DNA of 64,000 nucleotides from Oceanococcus sp051252075 (lineage in GTDB: Bacteria > Pseudomonadota > Gammaproteobacteria > Nevskiales > Oceanococcaceae): NCBI GenBank assembly GCA_051252075.1, contig JBPOFU010000001.1:1-64000 (forward strand), read 5' to 3'. Position 1 is the first letter of the stretch. Each line of letters opens with the position of its first letter. This document shows positions 24,923 to 33,975 of the stretch, piece after piece. The translations under genes and the position numbers were made by a program. The notes beneath the pieces are model-generated. The model did not search any database. It was given only the letters and a program-made list of their open reading frames with translations, and had not been told where the DNA came from.

Positions 24923-26701
24923 TCAAGGCATCAGCTGATCGCGCATTTGCGGCAAAGTCGCCATGGCATGCTCATAGCCACTGCGGATCACAGTGTCGAT
25001 CGCGTCCCACTGAAACATACTGATATTGGACACCGGCATACGGAAATACACATCTGCCAATTTGGCCCGACGGGCATTGCCGCTTTCACTGGTCAGCGTG
25101 GCAGTACGAAACAAAATATCGAACAAACTCGGACGCGGCGTTTCCAAAGGCCAATTTAAAAGCGCGCCTGGATCAGGGCCTTCTATACCGGGAGCAGAAA
25201 TCATGCCTTCACTGCTGACACTGGAGCCGATGACCTTGCCACGCCCCATCTCGCGCATGACGTCGGTGGGTAAGGCATTGATCACCGCACCATCTGCCAC
25301 GAAATCACCTTTCCAGGCCACCGGTGGCGCCACACCCGGTACGGCCATGCTGGCAGCTATCCAAATTTTCAGCGGGCCGCTGCGATGCACATCGTGGCGG
25401 CCTTTGGTCAAATTGGTGGTGACGCAGAAAAAGGGTGAGGGCAAATCTTCTATCCGCTGCTCGCCAAACACTTCTTCCATACGATTGAGAAAGCGGCGGC
25501 CACGAATAAGCGAGACACGCGGCAACATATAGTCATTGAGAAAATTGTGGTCGACAAAACTAGCGCGCATTTCCCGGGTGATTTCCAAAGCACTGAGCCC
25601 ATTGGCTCGTAAGGCAGCAATCAGTGCTCCCATGCTGGAGCCGCCGAATACGTCGATAGGAATCGACAATTCATCCAAGGCACGAATCAAACCGATGTGA
25701 GCAAAGCCACGTGCTCCACCCCCACCCAAGACCAAACCATTGCCTGCACCTATCAACTGACGAGCCACCTTATTCATGTCCTCGTCATGGCCTTCTTGCC
25801 AGTAGTAGTGGCCTTCCGCCTCGAGGCCATTGACCCAGTCATAAGGCTGTCCTGCTGCGGTTCGCGGGCGACGCCGGAATAGCAAGGACACCGGCACCTG
25901 TAGATCCTGCTTTGCCAGCTCCTGCGCTAACGGCAGCTGCGGATCAAAATGGTCATCGCCTTGTGCCACCAACAACACATGATCCGCCTGCCGCAGACAA
26001 CGACGCCACCAAGTTGGGGATTGGCCAGTGGCGGTATAGATCAGAAAATCGAATTCCGTTTCTGTTTCATTCAACCATTGCACTAGGGCCCGATTTTGTT
26101 GATTACGGGCATAGGCCATATTCGCCGCACCCTCGCCCAGAACCGCCGCAACGGCGGCCTCATCAATGACCTTGACACTACCGTAATGGCCCAAAGCATC
26201 TGCCATGCGCCGCACCGCTTCGACGGAACCACGACCTGGACGAGTCTCCAAAATGGCGATATTGGCAATCCGTGTACGTTGTTGTTCCGATTCTGCGGTG
26301 TGCTGTGCGCTTAAGCGTTGAAATTCTGCGCGCCCTAACAGCAGCAAGGACTGAGGATGGCGCATCAAGGTGCGCAACAAGGCATCGCGCTCTATGCGAA
26401 TCAGCTGGCTATCGCGCATCGCCATGACCCGATAGCTTTGTGCTTGATCCGCCAGCACGCCGAGCTCACCTACGGCATCACCAGCACCCAATTCGGAGTG
26501 GGCACCTTGCTGTAATTCACAGCGCAAACGCCCCGTCACAATGATGTACAGGGCATCGGGAGGCGATCCCACATCAAACAAAACGCCGCCGCTACGCAAA
26601 TCCACATAGCTTGCCGTCTCCGCCAACTTGCCACGCATGCGGGCACTCATACCTTCAAACAGGCGCTGGCTATGCAGCAATTCAGCTATATCACGACTCA
26701 T
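24923..26701 (-). CDS. Patatin-like esterase with cyclic-nucleotide-binding domain (NTE family)
   Basis: A 592-residue neuropathy-target-esterase-like lysophospholipase. Residues about 12-125 form a cNMP-binding-type domain (GAGDAVGELGVLADQ). A middle segment (about 145-310) resembles the P-loop-like region of these proteins. The patatin domain starts at the oxyanion loop GGGGARGFAHIG (326-337), with nucleophile Ser356 in GSSMG and the Asp470 partner in DGA. It should hydrolyse phospholipid or lysophospholipid acyl esters, perhaps allosterically controlled by its N-terminal domain; the ligand is unknown. It is divergent from trhO with an 83-base gap. Confidence 0.92.
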   Translation of the reverse strand: MSRDIAELLHSQRLFEGMSARMRGKLAETASYVDLRSGGVLFDVGSPPDALYIIVTGRLRCELQQGAHSELGAGDAVGELGVLADQAQSYRVMAMRDSQLIRIERDALLRTLMRHPQSLLLLGRAEFQRLSAQHTAESEQQRTRIANIAILETRPGRGSVEAVRRMADALGHYGSVKVIDEAAVAAVLGEGAANMAYARNQQNRALVQWLNETETEFDFLIYTATGQSPTWWRRCLRQADHVLLVAQGDDHFDPQLPLAQELAKQDLQVPVSLLFRRRPRTAAGQPYDWVNGLEAEGHYYWQEGHDEDMNKVARQLIGAGNGLVLGGGGARGFAHIGLIRALDELSIPIDVFGGSSMGALIAALRANGLSALEITREMRASFVDHNFLNDYMLPRVSLIRGRRFLNRMEEVFGEQRIEDLPSPFFCVTTNLTKGRHDVHRSGPLKIWIAASMAVPGVAPPVAWKGDFVADGAVINALPTDVMREMGRGKVIGSSVSSEGMISAPGIEGPDPGALLNWPLETPRPSLFDILFRTATLTSESGNARRAKLADVYFRMPVSNISMFQWDAIDTVIRSGYEHAMATLPQMRDQLMP

Positions 26702-26784
26702 ATCAGCAGTTTATCTCGGTTCACCCCGGCTACGCACGCTCAGCCAACAGCTATAATTTGCAGTCCTTCATCGCTCATACTGGT

Positions 26785-27708
26785 ATGTCTTCCGTCACTG
26801 TCGCCGCGCTGTACAAATTCACTGCCCTGCCGGATTGCGTCGAACTGCAATCGGAATTGCAAAACCTCTGTGATCAAGCCGGCATTAAAGGCAGCTTGCT
26901 ACTGGCCACAGAAGGAATCAATGGCACCGTCGCTGGCCCTGCAGCCGCCATCGCTTTGCTGCGGAATTGGTTTGCCAAAGACAGCCGCTTCGACGGCATG
27001 GAATACAAAGAGGCCGTACACGACAAAACTCCATTCTTACGCATGAAAGTGCGCTTAAAGAAAGAGATTGTCACCATGGGAGTGGCGGACACTGATCCTG
27101 CGACACGCAACGGCACTTATGTTGACGCGCAAGCATGGAATGCGCTGTTGGATGATCCGGATACTTTGGTTATCGACACGCGCAACGATTACGAAGTCGC
27201 CATTGGTCAATTCGAAGGCGCGGTGTCGCCCAACACCGTGCATTTCAAAGAATTCCCCCAATACGTAGAAAACGAACTTGACCCCAAACAACATCGCAAA
27301 ATCGCCATGTACTGCACCGGTGGCATTCGCTGCGAAAAGGCCAGCCACTATTTGCTGAAGAATGGCTTTGAAGAGGTGTATCACCTCAAAGGCGGCATTC
27401 TGCAATACCTGGATGATGTCGCTGCCGACGACAGTCGCTGGCAAGGCGAATGTTTTGTATTCGATGACCGCGTCGCCGTCGATCAGAATTTACAACAAGG
27501 CGAGTATCGCTCCTGCCGCTGTTGCCGTTATCCCCTGTCAACGCAAGACCGGCAGCATGAACACTATGAAGAGGGTGTCAGTTGCCCGCATTGCTATGCC
27601 AAACAAAGTGCAAGCAAGCGCGCTGGCCTGCGCGAACGCACACGGCAGATGAAACTAGCCAAAGACCGCGGTCTGCAACATCTAGGCCCACCCAAGAAAC
27701 TCGAATAG
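26785..27708 (+). CDS. trhO: tRNA uridine-34 hydroxylase, rhodanese-like
   Basis: Oxygen-dependent enzyme making 5-hydroxyuridine at the tRNA wobble position. I choose the ATG at 26785 (MSSVTVAALYKF), giving 307 residues. An N-terminal acylphosphatase-like domain (GIKGSLLLATEGINGTVAG) is followed by a rhodanese domain with the active-site loop MYCTGGIRCEKAS. A C-terminal zinc-ribbon-like segment has CRCCRYP and CPHCYAK. A longer frame from 26611 would run through the 5' end of the divergent esterase gene. The ABC1 kinase gene follows after 7 bases. Confidence 0.95.
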   Translation: MSSVTVAALYKFTALPDCVELQSELQNLCDQAGIKGSLLLATEGINGTVAGPAAAIALLRNWFAKDSRFDGMEYKEAVHDKTPFLRMKVRLKKEIVTMGVADTDPATRNGTYVDAQAWNALLDDPDTLVIDTRNDYEVAIGQFEGAVSPNTVHFKEFPQYVENELDPKQHRKIAMYCTGGIRCEKASHYLLKNGFEEVYHLKGGILQYLDDVAADDSRWQGECFVFDDRVAVDQNLQQGEYRSCRCCRYPLSTQDRQHEHYEEGVSCPHCYAKQSASKRAGLRERTRQMKLAKDRGLQHLGPPKKLE

Positions 27709-27715
27709 CCCCCAT

Positions 27716-29020
27716 ATGAGCAAGGATAGCGATCACAAGAAACCAGCCCGCGGCAGCAAACGATTCCTCAAATTGGCTGGCATGACTGCATCCATGGCCG
27801 GTCGCTACGCCAGCCACCGGCTCGCCCAAGGTTTTCGCAGCGACGCTGACAAGCGCAACGCACGCGATGCCTTTCATAAACAAAGCGGCGAGACTTTAGC
27901 CACGACACTAGGGGAATTGAAAGGTGCAGCGATGAAGCTTGGACAGTTCGCTTCACAACTGTCTGATTTTCTCCCCAGCGAGTTGGCTGAACCGCTGCAA
28001 CGTTTGCAAAAAAGCGCTCCGCCTATGCCGTTTGCGGTCATCAAGACCCAAATCGAAAGCCAGCTCGGCGAGAATGTAGACACCCTTTTTTCACGGCTTG
28101 AGGTGGAACCGTATGCGGCGGCATCGATAGGCCAAGTGCATCGGGGGCAACTGCCTGATGGCCGCGAAATCGTGGTTAAAGTGCAGTATCCCGGTGTCGC
28201 TGAATCCTGCGATTCTGATTTACGCCAACTCCGCCGCGTGCTACAGGCCGGCCGCTTAATTCAAGTGGATAAGCATGTCCTCAAGGAGATTTTTGAGGAA
28301 ATTCGGGCGCGCCTAAAAGAAGAGCTGGATTACTGCCAAGAAGCGTACAACCTGCGCCATTGCGCAGAGCTGCATAAAAACGACCACGGCATCATTATTC
28401 CAAGGGTGATTGATAGTCACAGCCGCAGCCAAGTGCTGACTATGGAATATCAAGCGGGTAAACCATTGAGCGAGGCCAGCGAAGATACTGCGTTGGCCAG
28501 CCAACTGGGCCTGAAACTGTTCCATTTTCTTAGCCGCGGTCTGTTCGAGTTCGGCCATATTCATGCCGACCCCAATCCCGGCAACTTCGCGTTTGATGAG
28601 GCCGGCCGGCTGATTGTTTACGATTTTGGTTGCGTTAAGAATGTTCCAGAACATATCGTCAACGCCTATCGCGCCGGGGTCATCGCGGGCCTGAAGGAAG
28701 ACTGGATGTCACTGGATCATGCCTTAATGACTTTGGGCGCACGCGTACCTGGCTCGCCACGCATGCCGGATGAGTTTTATGCGCAGTGGCGACCTATCGC
28801 GCTGAAACCTTTCCTACAGCAAGGCCCGTTCGATTTTGGACTATCCCGTGTCCACAAAGCGGTTATGGCGAAGTCACCAGAGGTTTTGCAGTACACCGAT
28901 CGATTACAACCCGCGGCACAAACCCTGTTCGTAGATCGAGTCATTAGTGGCCACTATTGGAATCTGGTGGAGATGCAGGCTCAGGTCGATGTGGGCCGCG
29001 CGCTACAACGCTATTTATAA
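27716..29020 (+). CDS. ABC1/UbiB-family atypical kinase
   Basis: A 434-residue member of the ADCK/COQ8 family. The KxGQ-type motif (AAMKLGQFASQLSDFLP), the Ala-rich loop AAASIGQVHRG replacing the usual P-loop, the catalytic-site region FGHIHADPNPGNFAF and the metal-binding DFGCVK are all present. Family members support ubiquinone biosynthesis or lipid homeostasis. Unlike UbiB, it lacks the pair of C-terminal membrane helices, so it is the soluble class. Not placed in an ubi cluster here. It starts 7 bases after trhO. Confidence 0.92.
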   Translation: MSKDSDHKKPARGSKRFLKLAGMTASMAGRYASHRLAQGFRSDADKRNARDAFHKQSGETLATTLGELKGAAMKLGQFASQLSDFLPSELAEPLQRLQKSAPPMPFAVIKTQIESQLGENVDTLFSRLEVEPYAAASIGQVHRGQLPDGREIVVKVQYPGVAESCDSDLRQLRRVLQAGRLIQVDKHVLKEIFEEIRARLKEELDYCQEAYNLRHCAELHKNDHGIIIPRVIDSHSRSQVLTMEYQAGKPLSEASEDTALASQLGLKLFHFLSRGLFEFGHIHADPNPGNFAFDEAGRLIVYDFGCVKNVPEHIVNAYRAGVIAGLKEDWMSLDHALMTLGARVPGSPRMPDEFYAQWRPIALKPFLQQGPFDFGLSRVHKAVMAKSPEVLQYTDRLQPAAQTLFVDRVISGHYWNLVEMQAQVDVGRALQRYL

Positions 29021-29077
29021 GTCCAGCACAGGCGTGCGATCATTCAATGCACTACTACAAAAAACAGGATGATCACG

Positions 29078-30190
29078 GTGCGAATTGGAGTTCCTAAAGA
29101 GATCAAAGTCCACGAATACCGCGTCGGCCTCACCCCCGCCAGTGTGCGTGAACTCAGCCAGGCTAGCCATCAGTTAATAGTCCAGCGCGACGCCGGTGCG
29201 GCCATCGGACTGATGGATCAAGATTACATTAAGGCTGGGGCAGCAATCGTCGACAGCGCTGACGAAGTTTTCGCAAGTAGCGACATGATTGTGAAGGTCA
29301 AAGAACCGCAGGCGAACGAATGCGCCAAGCTGCGCCCAGGGCAATTGCTGTTCACCTACTTGCACTTGGCGCCCGACCCTGAACAAACCCAAGCCTTGCT
29401 AGACAGCGGCTGCATTGCCGTTGCCTATGAAACCGTCACCGATCCACGCGGCGGGCTACCGCTGCTCACGCCTATGAGTGAAGTCGCTGGACGTATGTCG
29501 ATACAAGCGGGAGCGCATTGTCTGGAAATGGAGCAAGGTGGTCGTGGCATGCTGCTCGGCGGTGTCGCCGGTGTCGCCGCGGCGGATGTGGTCATCATCG
29601 GTGGCGGCGTGGTCGGCACCAATGCTGCGCGCATGGCCATGGGCATGGAAGCACGCGTCACTGTGCTGGATAGCAGCCTGCGCCGACTCAATGAGTTGGA
29701 TAACCAATTTGGCCCCACACTGAACACCATCTACTCAACCACAGATGCCATCGAGCACTATGTTCGTATCGCCGACTTGGTTATCGGCGCGGTGCTGCTG
29801 CCCGGTGCCGCGGCTCCCAAAGTTGTGAGCACCAACATGATCACCGACATGAAACCCGGTTCCGTAGTTGTCGATGTCGCCATTGACCAAGGCGGCTGCT
29901 TTGAAACCTCACGCGCGACGACCCATGCAGACCCCACCTACCGCGTCGGCGATGTGGTGCACTATTGTGTGGCGAATATGCCGGGTGCAGTAGCACGGAC
30001 ATCAACCTTTGCCCTGAATAACGCCACCTTGCCGTTTACTTTGGCACTGGCGAACAAGGGCTTGAGTAAAGCCCTGCACGATGATCCGCATCTGATGGCT
30101 GGGCTGAACATCCACAGCGGCCACGTCACCTGCGAAGCCGTTGCCGCTGCGCTAGGACACACATACGTGCCCGCGGTAAGCGTCATTTAA
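29078..30190 (+). CDS. ald: Alanine dehydrogenase
   Basis: NAD-dependent oxidative deamination of L-alanine to pyruvate and ammonia. The GTG at 29078 gives 370 residues beginning MRIGVPKEIKVHEYR, exactly the family N terminus, with AGGA 8 bases upstream. An ATG at 29069 would add three residues. The substrate-site region MSEVAGRMSIQAGAH and the NAD-binding GGGVVGTNAARMAMGM glycine loop are present, as is VDVAIDQGGC. The gene is convergent with the flavoprotein gene at 30276, separated by an inverted repeat. Confidence 0.96.
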   Translation: MRIGVPKEIKVHEYRVGLTPASVRELSQASHQLIVQRDAGAAIGLMDQDYIKAGAAIVDSADEVFASSDMIVKVKEPQANECAKLRPGQLLFTYLHLAPDPEQTQALLDSGCIAVAYETVTDPRGGLPLLTPMSEVAGRMSIQAGAHCLEMEQGGRGMLLGGVAGVAAADVVIIGGGVVGTNAARMAMGMEARVTVLDSSLRRLNELDNQFGPTLNTIYSTTDAIEHYVRIADLVIGAVLLPGAAAPKVVSTNMITDMKPGSVVVDVAIDQGGCFETSRATTHADPTYRVGDVVHYCVANMPGAVARTSTFALNNATLPFTLALANKGLSKALHDDPHLMAGLNIHSGHVTCEAVAAALGHTYVPAVSVI

Positions 30191-30208
30191 CAGCTAACAC
30201 TCTATGTA

Positions 30209-30260
30209 AACGTTTGGCCTGAAAAAGACGAACTCTTAATGAGCAGGCCAAGCGTTCGTC
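30209..30260. terminator. Overlapping alternative hairpins between convergent genes
   Basis: AACGTTTGGCCTG (30209-30221) pairs with CAGGCCAAGCGTT (30244-30256) over 13 positions including one G-T. GACGAAC (30227-30233) pairs perfectly with GTTCGTC (30254-30260). The two right arms share GTT, so the stems compete. Position between convergent ald and the flavoprotein gene suggests a bidirectional terminator; T tracts are poor. Confidence 0.5.
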
Positions 30261-30275
30261 GGTTTCCCAAATTCG

Positions 30276-31670
30276 TTATTGCAATAGCTTGCCGGGATTT
30301 AATATGCCTACCGGATCAAAGGCGTCCTTCATTTTTCGCATCAATGCCAAATCTGTTTCACTGCGGCTGTAGTGAAGATAATCACGCTTCAACATACCGA
30401 CGCCATGTTCGGCGGAAATACTGCCGCCATGGCGCGCCAATAAGGCAGCAACTTCAGCACTGACGCTGGCGCACTTTTCGACAAAATCTTGTGCATCCCA
30501 TGATGCGGGCTTGAGGATATTCAAGTGCAAATTGCCATCGCCGATGTGGCCGTACCAGACCAGCTCAAAGTCAGGGTAGCGTTCCGACAATAGCGCATCC
30601 GCTTGCTGCAAAAACTCAGGCAAGCGACTGACCCGCACACTGATGTCATTTTTGTAGGGTGTCCAATGCGCCAGGGTTTCCGACAGACTTTCCCGCAGCG
30701 ACCACAATTCGGCGGCTTGCTGTTGTGACTGGCTGACCACGGCCTCGCTAAGCCAGCCTTCAGCTTGGCCCTGCTCATAAATCTCTAGCGCTCTGTCCAA
30801 GACTTCTGGGCCATCATCAATTTCTATCAAAGCGTAGTAAGGCGTGGGCTGCTCTAAGGGCGCAGCGCGTTGCTGCTTTTGCAGTACCTTGCTCAAGCCC
30901 AGATGAGAGAAACACTCAAACGCGCTCAGTGAAAAACGTGCTTTAAAGGCCGCTAAGGCGCGCAAGACATCGGCAAACTGCGGCACCCCGACGAGAATGA
31001 CCAGAGCATTCGGTGGACTCGGCGCCAGCGCCATCGTCGCCTCACAAATCACCGCTAAAGTGCCTTCGGAGCCAATCATCAAATGGCGCAAATCATAGCC
31101 GGTGTTGTTCTTCAGCAAGCCTTGATTCAACTGCAAAATGTCTCCGGCTCCAGTGACCACAGTCAGGCCCCGCACCCAATCGCGGGTCATGCCGTAGCGA
31201 ATCACTTTGATACCGCCGGCGTTGGTCGCGATATTGCCGCCGATCTGGCTGGAACCCGACGATGCAAAGTCGACCGGATAATACAAAGCTTGCTCGCGGG
31301 CAAACGCTTGTAAGTCAGCGGTGATCATGCCGGCCTGCACAGTCACGGTCTGGTCAACGGCATCAAATTCCAACAGTTTGTTCATGCGATCCAAAGACAG
31401 CACCACTTCGCCGTTGGCAGCGACGGCACCGCCACTTAAACCCGTGCGCCCACCCGAAGGCACCACGGCAAATCCATGCTGATTGGCCAAATGCAGCACG
31501 CTTTGTACCTGCTCTATCGTGGTGGGACGCACAACGGCAATGGGCTTCGGTGGCCATTGCGTGGTGCGGTCTACACCGTAGCTTTGCAAGGCCCAATCTT
31601 CGGTTAAGACCTGCTCCGAGCCGAGCGCCGTCGATAAAATCGAGGCAAGGTCCGTCACGTTGTAAACCAC
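30276..31670 (-). CDS. FAD-linked D-2-hydroxyglutarate dehydrogenase-like oxidase
   Basis: A 464-residue flavoprotein of the FAD-linked oxidase type (vanillyl-alcohol-oxidase fold). FAD-binding motifs include VPSGGRTGLSGGAV, FASSGSSQIGGNIATNAGGI and IGSEGTLAVI. The C-terminal cap has VWYGHIGDGNLHLN and a closing SAEHGVG with metal-binding His. Length and motifs fit the Pseudomonas-type D-2-hydroxyglutarate dehydrogenase better than glycolate oxidase GlcD. The start is a GTG at 31670 with AAGG 8 bases upstream. It follows the M20 hydrolase gene by 70 bases and would complete a 2-oxoadipate to 2-oxoglutarate route with the DUF1338 protein (inference). Confidence 0.85.
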   Translation of the reverse strand: MVYNVTDLASILSTALGSEQVLTEDWALQSYGVDRTTQWPPKPIAVVRPTTIEQVQSVLHLANQHGFAVVPSGGRTGLSGGAVAANGEVVLSLDRMNKLLEFDAVDQTVTVQAGMITADLQAFAREQALYYPVDFASSGSSQIGGNIATNAGGIKVIRYGMTRDWVRGLTVVTGAGDILQLNQGLLKNNTGYDLRHLMIGSEGTLAVICEATMALAPSPPNALVILVGVPQFADVLRALAAFKARFSLSAFECFSHLGLSKVLQKQQRAAPLEQPTPYYALIEIDDGPEVLDRALEIYEQGQAEGWLSEAVVSQSQQQAAELWSLRESLSETLAHWTPYKNDISVRVSRLPEFLQQADALLSERYPDFELVWYGHIGDGNLHLNILKPASWDAQDFVEKCASVSAEVAALLARHGGSISAEHGVGMLKRDYLHYSRSETDLALMRKMKDAFDPVGILNPGKLLQ

Positions 31671-31740
31671 ACGTGGACCTTGGCTAGGACACGAGATCCG
31701 CGAACCGTTCTGGACAGCCAGGCTGAGCTTGAAGCGCGCA

Positions 31741-32940
31741 TTAATGTGCCTCGGCTAAGCGCAACAAAAGCAGAGTGCTGAGCTGGGCACGAGGAACGAA
31801 GCTGCGCACGTCCATGTACTCCTCTTCGCTGTGAATCTTGCCGCCTTGCACACCCAAGGTATCGATATTCGGCACACCAAAGGCGGCCAAATTGTTGCCA
31901 TCACAACAACCGCCCGTAGCGTGCCATGCCAAGCCAAAACCGAGCTTTTGGCCACAATCACGCGCCAACTCAAACAAGCGGAGCTGGTCATCACTCATAG
32001 GCTTAGGTGGCCGAGTAAAACCGCCGTGCAGCTCAATTTCTATGCCATCACGCGCGCGAATCCCTGCCAACACTGCTTCAATTTTCTGCATACACCAGAC
32101 ACAATCTTCTGGCTGACTCATACGGATATTGAAACGCGCCACAGCCGTATCCGGCACCACATTCACCGCACCGCCGCCGTGAATAAAACCTGGATTCCAG
32201 GTCACTCCATCACGCTGGCCATTCAGTGCATCAATGCCACTAATCGCATCACACAATGCACGAATGGCATTGCGACCCAGATGATGCTCGCGCCCGGCAT
32301 GAGCGGCTCGGCCACGAGCCACTAAGGTAAAATTTCCCGAGCCTTTGCGAGCACCGGCCAAATCACCATTGGGCATACAGGGCTCGTAAATCAAACCAAA
32401 ACGGGCCGTCTCTGCCGCTTTTTCGAACAGATGCACCGACGACTGCGAACCAATCTCTTCATCTGGGTTCAGCACCACCTGCCATCCGATGCGCTCGGCG
32501 AGATCGCTTTCCTCCAGCGCTCTCAAGGCGGTCAACATCACCATCAAACCGCCTTTCAAATCTGCTACACCGGGCCCATTGAGGGTGTTGTTATCCAACC
32601 ACTGCAATTTTTGGAAGGCATGATCCTTGGCAAACACCGTATCCAAATGTCCCGACAACAACACCTGCACCGGCGCATTCGGACGCTTAGTTGCCAACAC
32701 CGCCCGACCCAATGGCCGCTCGATCATCTGGCCGCCATCATCCACCGCAGCAAACGGCGGTACATCGATCTGTTGCACCGAATCAGCTAAGCCAACCAAT
32801 TCTCCGGCCAGCATTTCACCAACCCGGTTCACGCCCTGCACATGAAAGCTGCCTGAATTCACCTCAGCCAGCGCCATTGTTCCCTGCAGCATCGTGTCGT
32901 GCTGGCCAGCTATCCATTTGAAGATTTCGCTTTCAGTCAT
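31741..32940 (-). CDS. M20-family metallohydrolase, carboxypeptidase G2-like
   Basis: A 399-residue di-zinc hydrolase. The ATG at 32940 is supported by GGAG 8 bases upstream. Metal ligands and the catalytic Glu appear in order: SGHLDTVF, GVADLKGG, NPDEEIGS, the Glu of YEPCM, and the C-terminal KIHSEEEYMD. A lid/dimerisation domain lies near residues 190-310. The subfamily includes glutamate carboxypeptidases that cleave N-acyl-glutamates. Beside AST genes and with no astE in view, hydrolysis of N-succinylglutamate is an attractive but unproven role. Structured repeat copy B lies just upstream. Confidence 0.85.
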   Translation of the reverse strand: MTESEIFKWIAGQHDTMLQGTMALAEVNSGSFHVQGVNRVGEMLAGELVGLADSVQQIDVPPFAAVDDGGQMIERPLGRAVLATKRPNAPVQVLLSGHLDTVFAKDHAFQKLQWLDNNTLNGPGVADLKGGLMVMLTALRALEESDLAERIGWQVVLNPDEEIGSQSSVHLFEKAAETARFGLIYEPCMPNGDLAGARKGSGNFTLVARGRAAHAGREHHLGRNAIRALCDAISGIDALNGQRDGVTWNPGFIHGGGAVNVVPDTAVARFNIRMSQPEDCVWCMQKIEAVLAGIRARDGIEIELHGGFTRPPKPMSDDQLRLFELARDCGQKLGFGLAWHATGGCCDGNNLAAFGVPNIDTLGVQGGKIHSEEEYMDVRSFVPRAQLSTLLLLRLAEAH

Positions 32941-32960
32941 CAGCACACTCCGCTCGCAAA

Positions 32961-33059
32961 TTTGTGAACTTTCTTCTCAGGATCGTCGCGGACAGGACGT
33001 CCGCGTCGAAGCCCCCATGGACGGGTTTACGGCGTTCCTGTGAAGGAAGTTCACAAATC
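32961..33059. repeat. Three-stem intergenic element, copy B
   Basis: Outer arms 32961-32983 and 33037-33059 form a 23-position inverted repeat: 21 Watson-Crick pairs, one G-T and one T-T mismatch (ATTTGTGAACTT against its partner). Inside are hairpin 1, GCGGAC-aggac-GTCCGC, the linker GTCGAAGC, hairpin 2, CCC-CATGGA-CGGG, and the closing TTTACGGCG. It fills the gap between the DUF1338 and M20 genes. It has the same topology and loop words as copies at 13543 and 33976. Confidence 0.85.
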
Positions 33060-33061
33060 AT

Positions 33062-33856
33062 CTAAACACCAACGTTGGTACTTTCAAAAATTTTGTCCGC
33101 AGACGCTTCAACGAAACCTTGGTAAAGGCTGCCATCAGCCTGCGGATAGCGATAGGCAAACTCATAGAAACAGGCCGGAATTTCAAACTCACCATCGCGA
33201 AATTCGACCGCCACCTTATCCGCCATCGTGCTGGACTGTTCCAGCATCACCTCGGGCGAACCTTTGATTTCTCCACCCGAAGCGTTCAGCGCAAAGCCTT
33301 CTGCTTTGAGCATCGCATTGACCTGCGCCACCGACGCAAAACCCGGCAAGACGTTCACATTGACCGTGAAATGATTGGCTCGAAAGCCAAAAGCCGACAA
33401 CCAAGCCGCATATTCGCTTTCCGCCAACAGGCTTTGATATTGCGCGTGACTTAAATCCCAATGCCGCCCGGAATACAGCAGAGATGCATCGGGCGCACCC
33501 AGCTCACCCATCTGCCGCAACTGCTCGGCGACTTGGCCCTGCAGTTCATCACTAAACTCCTGCAGCAACAACTCGCTAATAAACACTTTGGGCACCGTGG
33601 CATCGGGATGCTCATAGTGCCGCGCCAACAACTTCTTCGCCTTGAAGGCATACTCACCGCCGCGCTGATAACCCATCGCCAAGAACAAGGGCTCCATCGC
33701 ATCCAAACCCAAGTCTGGCGTATTAAAAGTACGCAAGGCGATGTGATCATTCGCGATTTCGTGACCACCACCGAATAATTGGTGAATCTTTCCCGCCGAT
33801 GGCGTGAAGTTCAGATAGTCAGCCCAAAGGGCCTCAAAAAATGTAGTGATATTCAT
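33062..33856 (-). CDS. DUF1338 protein, HglS-like non-haem iron oxygenase
   Basis: A 264-residue protein of DUF1338, the family of 2-oxoadipate dioxygenase/decarboxylase HglS, which turns 2-oxoadipate into D-2-hydroxyglutarate and CO2. Likely metal ligands are His38 (NDHIALRTF), His162 (ANHFTVNV) and Glu232 (CFYEFAYR). Arg42 sits four residues after His38, at the same relative place as the substrate-binding Arg of HglS as I recall it. It is the short form, well below the roughly 450 residues of HglS/YdcJ, so the substrate may differ. It lies between structured repeat copies B and C, downstream of astD. Confidence 0.85.
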   Translation of the reverse strand: MNITTFFEALWADYLNFTPSAGKIHQLFGGGHEIANDHIALRTFNTPDLGLDAMEPLFLAMGYQRGGEYAFKAKKLLARHYEHPDATVPKVFISELLLQEFSDELQGQVAEQLRQMGELGAPDASLLYSGRHWDLSHAQYQSLLAESEYAAWLSAFGFRANHFTVNVNVLPGFASVAQVNAMLKAEGFALNASGGEIKGSPEVMLEQSSTMADKVAVEFRDGEFEIPACFYEFAYRYPQADGSLYQGFVEASADKIFESTNVGV

Positions 33857-33975
33857 ACGCTCTCACTCGTCAAATGTTTTCTGTGGTCGGTTTTTCAGAC
33901 TGTCGAGAGGCCAAGGGCAACTGACCAATAGCATGCTGCCGAATGTGTTGGAACGCTCTCCAGCTTAAGCGGCGG

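Noticed and set aside
26611..26784. N-terminal extension of trhO
   Set aside because: It would overlap the start of the divergent esterase gene, has no family similarity, and the ATG at 26785 matches TrhO.
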